Below, piece after piece: positions 1 through 6,883 of a DNA stretch of 64,000 nucleotides; position 1 is the stretch's first letter, and each line of letters begins with the position of its first letter. This DNA is from Meinhardsimonia xiamenensis (GTDB lineage Bacteria; Pseudomonadota; Alphaproteobacteria; Rhodobacterales; Rhodobacteraceae). The position numbers and the translations under genes were made by a program. Location of the stretch: contig NZ_FNFV01000005.1 in assembly GCF_900102905.1 (NCBI RefSeq), positions 124,001-188,000 on the forward strand, in the 5' to 3' direction. The notes under the pieces were generated by a model. The model saw only the letters and a program-made list of their open reading frames with translations, ran no database searches and was not told the DNA's origin.

Positions 1-1
1 G

Positions 2-406
2 GTTCAGGCGCAGATCCTTGCGCTGCTCGAGCGTCTGCGGCGCGAGCGCGGCCTTTCCATCCTGTTCATCACCCATGACTTCGGTGTGGTCGCCCAGCTC
101 TGCGAGCGGCTCGCCGTGATGTACGCCGGGCGCATCGTCGAGGAGGGACCGACGGCCGAGGTTCTTGCCGCGCCGGCCCACCCCTATACCCGCCGGCTGA
201 TCGCCTGCGTGCCCGAGCCCGGTGCCGGGCGCCGGCGGCTCGAGGCCATCCCGGGCCTGCCGCCGCGGCTCGACGCGCTGCCGCCCGGTTGCGCCTTCGC
301 CCCCCGCTGCCACCGTGCCCGGCCCGACTGCGGCGCGGGCGACATTCCCCTGCGCCGCGCGGGCGCGCGCGCGGTGCGCTGCCTCCATCCCGAGACGACG
401 CCATGA
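2..406 (+). CDS. Peptide/nickel ABC transporter ATP-binding protein, DppD-like (5' truncated by window edge)
   Basis: Only the last 134 codons are in the window. The reading frame is open from base 2 and ends in a TGA that overlaps the next start (ATGA at 403). The H-loop reads LFITHD near residue 24. It is followed by the oligopeptide-transporter C-terminal extension (HPYTRRL) and the cysteine-rich tail with C-A-F-A-P-R-C spacing, typical of DppD/OppD ATPases. Such proteins energise uptake of di- and oligopeptides or nickel at the inner membrane and act as a pair with a DppF-type ATPase, which is the next gene. The Walker A motif and the start lie outside the window, so the exact substrate class cannot be read. 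Confidence 0.9.
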   Translation, partial: VQAQILALLERLRRERGLSILFITHDFGVVAQLCERLAVMYAGRIVEEGPTAEVLAAPAHPYTRRLIACVPEPGAGRRRLEAIPGLPPRLDALPPGCAFAPRCHRARPDCGAGDIPLRRAGARAVRCLHPETTP

Positions 407-1368
407 CGAGCATCCCGGCACTGAAGGTCGAGGACCTGCGCAAGACCTTCGGGGACCGCGCCCCGCTTCTGGGCCGCGCGCGGGCCGGGGTGCAGGCGGT
501 GCGCGGCGTCTCCTTCGCGGTGGCACCGGGGGAGACGCTTGCCATCGTCGGTGAATCGGGGTCGGGCAAGTCGACGCTGGCGCGCATGCTGGTGGGCCTT
601 CTGCCGCCCACCGCGGGGCGCATCGAGATCGAGGGCAGGGCGCTCGATACCGCCGACCCCGCCCGCTTCGGGCGGCTCATCCAGTATGTGTTTCAGGATC
701 CCGCCGGCAGCCTCAACCCCCGCCGCAGCGTGCGCCGCATTCTCGAGACCCCGCTGAAACTCCTGCACCGGATGCCGCGGGCGGCACGCGAGAAGCGGCT
801 TGCCGAGCTTCTCGCCGCCGTCAGCCTGCCGGCCGACGCGCTCGACCGCTACCCGCACGAATTCTCCGGCGGGCAGGCGCAGCGCATCGGCATCGCCCGG
901 GCGCTGGCCGCCGATCCGCGCATCCTGGTGCTCGACGAGCCGGTGTCGGCGCTCGATGTCTCGGTGCAGGCGCAGGTGCTGAACCTGCTTGCCGACCTGC
1001 AGCGGCGCATGGGCCTGACCTATCTGTTCATCACCCATGACCTCGCCGTGGCCGAGGCGGTCTCCGACCGCGTCATGGTGCTCTACTTTGGCGCCGTGGC
1101 CGAACTGGGGCCGGCGCGCGAGGTCTTTGCAAGCCCGGCCCATCCCTATACGAAGCTTCTGGCCGACAGCGCGCCGGTTGTCGGCCGGGCGCTGCGGGCG
1201 CCCGAGGCGGCGGAAGCCGAGCTGCCCGACCCGCGCCATCCTCCCGCGGGCTGCGCCTTTGCCGGCAGGTGCCCGCGCGCCGACGCCCTGTGCCGCGCGC
1301 AGGAACCGCCACTGGAAGAGATCGGAGATGACCGACTTGCCGCCTGCCACCACCCGCTCCGCGAATGA
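403..1368 (+). CDS. Peptide ABC transporter ATP-binding protein, DppF-like
   Basis: A 321-residue cytoplasmic ATPase of an oligopeptide/dipeptide-type importer. Walker A is GESGSGKST at about residues 50-58. The signature is FSGGQAQR, Walker B is LVLDEP, and the H-loop is FITHD. The C-terminal oligopeptide extension has a cysteine cluster (GCAFAGRCPRADALC). The start at 403 overlaps the preceding stop by ATGA; a longer reading frame back to 289 would run into the upstream gene. Permease and binding-protein genes presumably lie upstream of the window. The 3' end overlaps the following regulator gene by 41 bases. Confidence 0.92.
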   Translation: MTSIPALKVEDLRKTFGDRAPLLGRARAGVQAVRGVSFAVAPGETLAIVGESGSGKSTLARMLVGLLPPTAGRIEIEGRALDTADPARFGRLIQYVFQDPAGSLNPRRSVRRILETPLKLLHRMPRAAREKRLAELLAAVSLPADALDRYPHEFSGGQAQRIGIARALAADPRILVLDEPVSALDVSVQAQVLNLLADLQRRMGLTYLFITHDLAVAEAVSDRVMVLYFGAVAELGPAREVFASPAHPYTKLLADSAPVVGRALRAPEAAEAELPDPRHPPAGCAFAGRCPRADALCRAQEPPLEEIGDDRLAACHHPLRE

Positions 1369-2104
1369 GCCGAGGACAAGCCGGCCCTTCCGCGTTGCCG
1401 AGGCGATCAAGGGCTGGGTCGTCGAACAGGGGCTGAAGCCCGGCGACCGGCTGCCGCCGGAGGCGGAGCTGATCGAGCGCTTCGGCGTGTCCAAGGGAAC
1501 GGTGCGCGAGGCCATGCGCCTGCTCGAGGCGCAGGGGCTCATCAAGACGCGCACCGGGCCGGGCGGGGGCAGCTTCGTTCACGAAGTCAGCCGTCAGCGC
1601 ACCAAGGCGCTGCTGGCCAACTACTTCTTCTTCAAGCATCTGAGCATCGACGACATCTACGAGCTGCGCGCCGTGCTCGAGCCGAAGCTTGCCGCCTCAC
1701 TCGCGGGCAAGCTGGCGCCGGAGGTTCTCGATGAACTCGGGGCGGTCATGGCAAGCTATGCCCGGCCGTCACGCACGCTCGAGGAGGAGCGCGCCCAGCA
1801 CGTGGCCTCGTTGCGCTTTCACGCCATCCTCGCCGAACAAGCCAGGAATCCGCTTCTGGGCCTCATCATCGACTTCATGGTCACGCTGCTTTCCGATCTC
1901 ACCGTCTACCGGCGGCTCTATTCGCCGCGCAACCTCGAGCTCTGGCGGCAGGGGTTCGACCACCAGTCGCGCCTGATCGCCGCGCTCAGGGAGGGCGACG
2001 CCGAAGCCGCCGAGGCCATCATGGCCGAACACATGCAGATCGCCTGGAAACTGATGCGTGCTCAGGAAGCGGTCATCGACAATGCCTTCATCTCCCACAT
2101 CTAG
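1328..2104 (+). CDS. GntR-family transcriptional regulator, FCD (FadR-like) subfamily
   Basis: A 258-residue regulator. Residues about 22-88 form the winged helix-turn-helix (LKPGDRLPPEAELIERFGVS, then TVREAMRLLEAQGLI). Residues about 100-235 form an alpha-helical FCD ligand-binding domain, with the usual histidines near LRFHAIL and AEHMQIAW. Proteins of this type commonly repress catabolic or transport genes until an organic-acid-like effector binds. The ATG at 1328 lies inside the end of the ABC ATPase gene, and no start codon exists between that stop and the HTH, so the 41-base overlap looks real. It probably regulates the peptide ABC operon it follows; the ligand is unknown. Confidence 0.9.
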   Translation: MTDLPPATTRSANEPRTSRPFRVAEAIKGWVVEQGLKPGDRLPPEAELIERFGVSKGTVREAMRLLEAQGLIKTRTGPGGGSFVHEVSRQRTKALLANYFFFKHLSIDDIYELRAVLEPKLAASLAGKLAPEVLDELGAVMASYARPSRTLEEERAQHVASLRFHAILAEQARNPLLGLIIDFMVTLLSDLTVYRRLYSPRNLELWRQGFDHQSRLIAALREGDAEAAEAIMAEHMQIAWKLMRAQEAVIDNAFISHI

Positions 2105-2505
2105 CCGCCTGTGAGCTTCGGGCGTTTCGGCGTCAGGCCGGGATTGCCGGCACTTGAACATCGGGACGATCGCCGAGGCCGATGAGCCCGTGACCGGGCT
2201 GGAGGATGGCCTCGAGCGAGGCGCAGGGGCTTGGCCGTTCTGGTGGGCGGTCAGGCGGCGGTGCGCATGAAACCCGGCACGACGGCGCGGGAAGGCATCG
2301 CAAGCGCGCGGGACGTGATATTCGGAACCCCGGAAATTCCGTCCGGTATCAGCCGGTTGCGAGAAAACACGGGTGACGCGGCTCGACACCGCGCAGCAGG
2401 GGAGGTTCGAGACCTGATCTGACGCACACTTAGCACACAATTTCGCGAAACCCCGCGCACACTCGGCGCACACCGCAGAAAAACTCTAGTAAAATCAGGG
2501 GTTTG
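2105..2505. other. Intergenic region between the GntR gene and the integrated element
   Basis: About 400 bases without a supported gene. Small open frames exist on both strands (for example 2231-2422) but have no recognisable protein features or convincing ribosome-binding site. The only structure seen is four GCACAC hexamers at 2424, 2433, 2457 and 2468, just outside the left attachment repeat. No strong terminator was found after the regulator gene. Confidence 0.5.
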
Positions 2506-2555
2506 TTGGCTCCGGCGGCAGGATTCGAACCTGCGACGAATTGATTAACAGTCAA
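2506..2555. repeat. attL: 50-bp copy of the tRNA-Asn 3' part
   Basis: Bases 2506-2555 match 12757-12806 at 49 of 50 positions, the only difference being G at 2538 against C at 12789. The repeat covers the CCA end, acceptor 3' strand, T arm, variable loop and most of the anticodon arm of tRNA-Asn (minus strand). The 5' half of the tRNA is absent here, so this is the displaced copy left by integration and not a functional tRNA gene. Confidence 0.93.
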
Positions 2556-2657
2556 ATTTCTCGGGGAAACGACGCCTAACAATGTAAAACTGTCGCGCAA
2601 AATTTTCCCATGGCTTGCAATTATTTGTGGCGCTCTTGTCCATCATGGCCTAACATC

Positions 2658-2703
2658 GGGTAACAGAACAAAACAGGGCTATCTGTTACCCCTGTGTTAC
2701 CCC
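2658..2703. promoter_or_regulatory. Candidate integrase/excisionase arm-type sites, left end
   Basis: Two direct GTTACCCC octamers at 2685 and 2696 (11-base step) and one inverted GGGTAAC at 2658 lie between attL and the integrase gene. The same octamer occurs twice near the right end (12672, 12684). Paired short repeats near both ends of an integrated element are typical arm-type binding sites of tyrosine recombinases. That function is inferred from position and repetition only. Confidence 0.5.
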
Positions 2704-2719
2704 AGAGGACCAATTGACT

Positions 2720-3973
2720 ATGGCGAGAGCATTGACAGCCAAGGCGGTGGAGGCGATGAAAGCCGACCCCGCAAGGCGGCGAGAGGTGCCAGACCCGGCG
2801 CTGTCTGGCCTTTATCTGGTGATCCAGCCAAGCGGGGCCAAATCGTGGGCATTGCGTTATCGCTACGGCGGCAAGCCCAGGAAATTGACGCTGGGCAAGT
2901 GGCCGGTGATGGGCGTGGCCGATGCGCGGGCGGCGGCATCTGATGCAATTGACGCGCTTGAGCATGGCGCAGACCCCGGCGCGGCAAAGCAAAAGGCCAA
3001 GGCGGATCGACGGCAGGCCGACCTATCCGAACGCGACAAGATCAAGACGCTGGTGGCACTCTATGGCAAGAGGCACCTTTCGACACTCAAAAGCGGCGCG
3101 ACCGTCCAGCGTGAACTTGACCGCCACGTGGTCGCGAAATGGGGCGACCGGGATATTCAGGACATTGCCAAGCGTGACGTGATCGACCTGCTGGACGAAA
3201 TCGCGGATAGCGGACGGATCGTGACCGCAAACCGGGTCCGGGCATACCTGTCCAAGTTTTTCAATTGGTGCGTGGACCGTGACGTGATCGAAGTATCGCC
3301 TGCAATGAACGTCAAGGCCGTGGCCAAGGAAACGAGCCGCGACCGGGTGCTGTCTGACGATGAACTGCGGTGGTTCTGGGCCGCGTGTGAATCTGAGGGC
3401 CAACCGTGGGGCACTCTAGGCAAGGTGTTGCTGCTGACGGGGCAACGGCTGTCCGAGGTGGCCGGTATGACCGACGCGGAACTGCAAGGCGATGAATGGC
3501 ACATACCTGCGCACCGGACGAAGAACAAGCGCGCTCACATGGTGCCTATCACTGGCGCGGTGCGCGATGTTCTGGACGCTATCGAACGCATAGACGGGCC
3601 TGCGGGTCTCTATCACACGACCAACGGGCGGACGCCCCTGAGCGGCTATCACAAGGGCAAAGGTTACCTTGCCGCCCGCATGGTGCAGATTGCCAGCGAT
3701 GAAGCTGGGAAGCCTGTCGAAATCCCACATTGGACCTTTCACGATCTGCGCAGGACGGCGGCAACCGGCATGGCGCGGCTGGGCATCCCGGTGCGCGTGA
3801 CTGAGGCGGTGCTAAACCACGTCAGCGGGACAGGCGGCGGGATCGTGGGCGTGTATCAGCGGCACGACTATGCGGACGAAAAACGGCGGGCGCTTGAGGC
3901 GTGGGGCCGGTTTGTGCTGTCGCTGGCGCAAGGCCAGCCCGACAACCTGGTGCGGCTGGAAGAGGCGCGGTGA
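2720..3973 (+). CDS. int: Tyrosine recombinase / integrase, P4-type (DUF4102 N-terminus)
   Basis: A 417-residue site-specific integrase. An N-terminal DUF4102-like arm-binding domain (LSGLYLVIQPSGAKSWALRY) is followed by a core-binding SAM-like domain around residues 105-190 and the catalytic domain. Active-site residues are visible: Arg in LTGQRLSEV, Lys in HRTKNKR, His and Arg in FHDLRRT, His in LNHVSG, and the nucleophile Tyr in VYQRHDY. The ATG at 2720 has GAGGA about 9 bases upstream; a TTG two codons earlier is less likely. It should catalyse integration into and excision from the 3' part of tRNA-Asn between the 50-bp att repeats. It overlaps the next gene by ATGA. Confidence 0.95.
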   Translation: MARALTAKAVEAMKADPARRREVPDPALSGLYLVIQPSGAKSWALRYRYGGKPRKLTLGKWPVMGVADARAAASDAIDALEHGADPGAAKQKAKADRRQADLSERDKIKTLVALYGKRHLSTLKSGATVQRELDRHVVAKWGDRDIQDIAKRDVIDLLDEIADSGRIVTANRVRAYLSKFFNWCVDRDVIEVSPAMNVKAVAKETSRDRVLSDDELRWFWAACESEGQPWGTLGKVLLLTGQRLSEVAGMTDAELQGDEWHIPAHRTKNKRAHMVPITGAVRDVLDAIERIDGPAGLYHTTNGRTPLSGYHKGKGYLAARMVQIASDEAGKPVEIPHWTFHDLRRTAATGMARLGIPVRVTEAVLNHVSGTGGGIVGVYQRHDYADEKRRALEAWGRFVLSLAQGQPDNLVRLEEAR

Positions 3974-4698
3974 TGCCCGATAGAATCACAAAAGACACCG
4001 GGATGATGCAACGAACCGATCTCAGGTATCGGATGGACGATCCGCGCGATGTGGATGCCTGTAACGCGGCCTTAAAAGCGTGGGCCGATTCCCTCCCCGT
4101 TGCCGAACCGGGCGACTGGCCCGGCGATGCCTTGCACCGGCACAATGCCGAGCGATGCCGAGCAATCCTTGCAACGGTAGATTTGGCGGATGATGGCAAG
4201 TGCGTGGTGAATACCGAAGCTCTGCGCGAAAAGGGCCTCGCGGAAAACTCGGCGCAATGGATAGCCGCGCACTGGCTGGCCGAATACAACGCGCTGAAAC
4301 AAGGACGTGAGCGCTTGGAGGCTGGCGACGTAACACCCGAAAACCTGTCTCGGATGCTGATGGCGGCCGAAGAAATGGGCAGGCTACAGGAACGCATGTG
4401 GTGGCGCGCTGGTGTTGATCCGATCAGCGGCGAAAAGAGGGAGGCTCTAGCCTTGACCGGGCGACCCGTGAAGCGCGGGCAGAAAGACGGTGCCGCGATC
4501 ACGAACAAGGCTCACGCTGCTATGCGTGAGGCACGGTTCGCCCGCATGAAGGAATTGGTGCCTGACTTGGGAGTAGAAAACGCGGCCCGCCAGTGCGAGG
4601 CCGAGGGCCTCGGGGGCTGGCAGGCGATCAGGCGGCAATGGGATCGCTACCGGGAAAAAAATACGGACACCCGGGCCACTGTCCGGCAAAACATGTGA
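3973..4698 (+). CDS. Hypothetical protein of the satellite early region (241 aa)
   Basis: The ATG at 3973 overlaps the integrase stop (ATGA), so the two are translationally linked. No family is recognised. The protein is soluble and charged. The C-terminal third has KELVPDLGVENAARQCEAEG followed by a basic-aromatic helix (RRQWDRYRE), which looks like a small helix-turn-helix; a DNA-binding or packaging-recognition role is possible but unproven. The middle contains a helical region rich in Trp and Met (MGRLQERMWWRAG). Its place between integrase and alpA would also suit an excision or replication accessory factor. Confidence 0.75.
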   Translation: MPDRITKDTGMMQRTDLRYRMDDPRDVDACNAALKAWADSLPVAEPGDWPGDALHRHNAERCRAILATVDLADDGKCVVNTEALREKGLAENSAQWIAAHWLAEYNALKQGRERLEAGDVTPENLSRMLMAAEEMGRLQERMWWRAGVDPISGEKREALALTGRPVKRGQKDGAAITNKAHAAMREARFARMKELVPDLGVENAARQCEAEGLGGWQAIRRQWDRYREKNTDTRATVRQNM

Positions 4699-4705
4699 CA
4701 ACTTA

Positions 4706-4734
4706 GCGTCACCCGATAACTCGAGGCGTGACGC
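4706..4734. promoter_or_regulatory. Inverted repeat enclosing the alpA ribosome-binding site
   Basis: GCGTCAC (4706-4712) and its exact reverse complement GTGACGC (4728-4734) flank a 15-base spacer that contains the alpA Shine-Dalgarno-like GAGG. The right arm ends immediately before the alpA ATG. Arm centres are 22 bp apart, about two helical turns. It could be an operator for AlpA or another regulator, or an RNA hairpin that hides the ribosome-binding site. Confidence 0.45.
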
Positions 4735-4923
4735 ATGGAAAAAAAGCTTTTGCCCGCAAGTGCGGTGCGCGACATTTGCGGCAACATCTCCGACATGACC
4801 CTTTGGAGATGGCTCGCCGACCCCGATCTGGACTTTCCAAAACCTGTCTACATTTCCAGACGCAGGTATTGGCGTGAGGCCGACATCATCGAGTGGCTGG
4901 ACTCCCGCGAGGTGTCGGCGTGA
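4735..4923 (+). CDS. alpA: AlpA-family phage regulatory protein
   Basis: A 62-residue MerR-like winged-helix protein of the AlpA/excisionase-like family. The HTH spans ISDMTLWRWL and the wing follows in FPKPVYISRRRYWREADI, ending with the usual IEWLDSREV helix. AlpA proteins activate integrase/excision or the late genes of P4-like elements and PICIs. Here the gene sits between the early genes and the RepA-like ATPase, matching its position in proteobacterial PICIs. Its stop overlaps a GTG start of the next gene. A perfect inverted repeat lies directly upstream. Confidence 0.9.
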   Translation: MEKKLLPASAVRDICGNISDMTLWRWLADPDLDFPKPVYISRRRYWREADIIEWLDSREVSA

Positions 4924-5453
4924 TCCAGAAATCGACCATCGCAAGCGGAAACCCCGCCGCGATGACCGAAGCGGCGGGGGCGAAAAGTCACTGTCAAGGT
5001 GTCTGCCGGGATAATACCTCGAGCCGGGCGGGGAACGCAAGCCCTCGCGAGCGTCGCGGCCGCAAAAAGTCGTTTTCCAGCCTAATGCAGCGGCGGCACC
5101 TGAAGGCCGTGCGGACCTTCGGTTACACCTTGACTCTGGGCGATGCGGACTCGTGGGCGGGCCTGTCGATAGTCCTGAGGGCCCGGCTGGAGCCCCGCGA
5201 GCGGGCGGCGCTGGCCTTCGCGGCGCTCGCGGCGCTCGACCGCGAGGACGCCATCTTTACCGCCGAGGCGGCGCTCTGCACGGGCGCGGGCCAGCCGATT
5301 CCGCCGCTGCTTGGCTTCATGGACGAGGCAGCCTTCTGGGCCGACATGGCCGAGCCGGACGAGCTGGACGCTTACGCTCTGGCCTGCGTGCAGGCGATGG
5401 CACCCAGCCGCCGCGCGGCCTTCCTTGAATACATGAAAGGGAGGGCCGCGTGA
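4920..5453 (+). CDS. Hypothetical protein of the satellite replication region (177 aa)
   Basis: The GTG start at 4920 overlaps the alpA stop (GTGA), and the stop overlaps the ATPase start (ATGA), which fixes the gene in one operon. The first ~60 residues are low-complexity, basic and probably disordered; translation could instead begin at an internal ATG such as that of MTEAAGAK. The C-terminal ~110 residues are alpha-helical and alanine-rich (RERAALAFAALAALD), with acidic stretches (WADMAEPDELDAYAL). No family is recognised. Proteins of this place and size commonly assist the adjacent RepA-like ATPase, but nothing in the sequence proves that. Confidence 0.72.
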   Translation: MIQKSTIASGNPAAMTEAAGAKSHCQGVCRDNTSSRAGNASPRERRGRKKSFSSLMQRRHLKAVRTFGYTLTLGDADSWAGLSIVLRARLEPRERAALAFAALAALDREDAIFTAEAALCTGAGQPIPPLLGFMDEAAFWADMAEPDELDAYALACVQAMAPSRRAAFLEYMKGRAA

Positions 5454-6646
5454 TGAAGGAATTTGCAGACCTGGCCGCCCGCCTGCGCGAGCATCGTCTC
5501 GAATTTCCGCGCGAGCCGATCGAAGGCGACCACCCACGAAGCCCGCGAGGGGCGACCATAATTCAGCCTGCACCGGCGCGCGAGAGCCAGTTTTATTCGG
5601 CGGCATCGCTCAAGGGCAAGCCCGTTCCGCCGCGCGAGTGGCTGGTGCACGGGCTGGTGCCAAACCGGACGGTCACGCTGTTCAGCGGCGACGGGGGCAC
5701 CGGCAAAAGCCTGCTGGCGCTCCAGCTTGCCGTCGCGGTCGCGGCGCAAACACCGTGGCTGGGCAGGGCTGTGACTCCGGGGCGCGTCATCTTCCTTTCC
5801 GCCGAAGATGACGACGACGAATTGCATCGCCGCATCGACGACATCCTTCGGGCGGAGAGCCGGAGCTATGATGACCTTGAGGGCCTGACGCTTCGTTCAC
5901 TGGCTGGCGAAGACGCGCTGCTGGCCGTGGACACGCAATTGCAACTCATGGCCAGCGCCCTGTTCGAGGAACTGGACGCGCGGGCGGCCGAAGAGTCCCC
6001 GGCCCTGATCGTGATCGATACTCTAGCCGATGTTTACCCGGCCAATGAAAATGACCGCGCCAAGGTGCGCCAATTTGTCGGCATCCTCCGGGGCCTGGCG
6101 ATCCGGCGCAAGTGCGCGGTCATGCTGCTCGGGCACCCGAGCCTGACCGGCCTCAATAGCGGCACGGGAACGTCAGGATCGACGGCATGGAATAACTCTG
6201 TCCGGTCGCGGCTCTACCTGTCGAGGATCACCGACAACGGCTTTGAGCCCGACCCGGACGCGCGAATACTGGCCACGAAGAAGGCCAACTACGGCCGGAC
6301 CGGCGACGAAATAAGCTTGAAGTGGCGCGAGGGAGTGTTCGTCGCCGAGGCGCAGGGCACCGGCCTGGATGCGCTGGCAGCCGGGGCCAAGGCCGAACGC
6401 GTCTTCCTGAAGCTGCTGGACGCCATGACGGCGCAGGGGCGCTACGTCTCTGCCAGCCCCGGCCCGACATACGCGCCGACACAATTCGCGAGCCTGCCCG
6501 AGGCCGAGGGATGCACGAAAAGGGCGCTGAAGGGCGCAATGGAGGCGCTGTTCTCGCGCGGCGAGATCGTAATTGCCACCCACGGCAGCGGCGCAAAAGC
6601 CCGGTCACACATCGCCAGGAAGGGGGCCGAAAATGCTCAGAATTGA
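5453..6646 (+). CDS. RepA-like AAA ATPase (AAA_25 family) with C-terminal winged helix
   Basis: A 397-residue RecA-fold ATPase of the RSF1010-RepA/AAA_25 type. Walker A is GDGGTGKS at residues 79-86, Walker B is LIVID at 185-189, and the sensor-like LLGHPS is near residue 228. The last ~70 residues (KRALKGAMEALFSRGEIVIA) form a winged-helix segment. Such proteins are hexameric helicases or helicase-like ATPases that replicate plasmids, phages and satellites. The gene overlaps its upstream neighbour by ATGA, and a cluster of 12-bp-spaced repeats follows its stop by three bases, which suggests an initiator-origin pair. No primase domain was found. Confidence 0.88.
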   Translation: MKEFADLAARLREHRLEFPREPIEGDHPRSPRGATIIQPAPARESQFYSAASLKGKPVPPREWLVHGLVPNRTVTLFSGDGGTGKSLLALQLAVAVAAQTPWLGRAVTPGRVIFLSAEDDDDELHRRIDDILRAESRSYDDLEGLTLRSLAGEDALLAVDTQLQLMASALFEELDARAAEESPALIVIDTLADVYPANENDRAKVRQFVGILRGLAIRRKCAVMLLGHPSLTGLNSGTGTSGSTAWNNSVRSRLYLSRITDNGFEPDPDARILATKKANYGRTGDEISLKWREGVFVAEAQGTGLDALAAGAKAERVFLKLLDAMTAQGRYVSASPGPTYAPTQFASLPEAEGCTKRALKGAMEALFSRGEIVIATHGSGAKARSHIARKGAENAQN

Positions 6647-6648
6647 GG

Positions 6649-6753
6649 GTGCAACCCCCCGTGCAACACTTCGTGCAACCCCCGGTGCAACCCCCCGCCA
6701 ACGCCCGGTCAACGAGGGTGCGACACTCTCCCCTTATACCCCATGCGTTGCAC
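6649..6753. repeat. Iteron-like GTGCAAC cluster, candidate replication origin (or packaging site)
   Basis: GTGCAAC occurs at 6649, 6661, 6673 and 6685 with an exact 12-base period. It is followed by a degenerate GTGCGAC at 6718 and an inverted GTTGCAC at 6747. A C-tract follows three of the four direct copies. A G/C-rich imperfect hairpin lies at about 6751-6774. The cluster sits in the only sizeable non-coding gap of the island, between the RepA-like ATPase and the large terminase, where either an iteron origin or a cos/pac site would be expected. A short open frame across it encodes only a four-residue repeat and is not considered a gene. Confidence 0.6.
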
Positions 6754-6883
6754 CCGCCCTCGGGGGCGGGGTGCACGCAAAGAAGAAGGGGCGGCATCTG
6801 GTCCCAATGCCGCCGTTTCCATGCAGGCCAGAAACCGAGCGCCAGAGTTGCGCTTTCGCGCTGTGTCGATCGGAGGTGACACA

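Noticed and set aside
2231-2422. A 63-codon frame between the GntR gene and attL
   Set aside because: No convincing ribosome-binding site, no conserved pattern, and overlapping frames of similar size on the other strand.
2506-2555. A second tRNA-Asn gene at the left repeat
   Set aside because: Only the 3' part is present; the 5' acceptor strand and D arm are missing, so it cannot fold as a tRNA.
6751-6774. An intrinsic terminator upstream of terL
   Set aside because: The G/C hairpin has a bulge and no T tract follows; termination here would also cut the head genes off from the early promoter.
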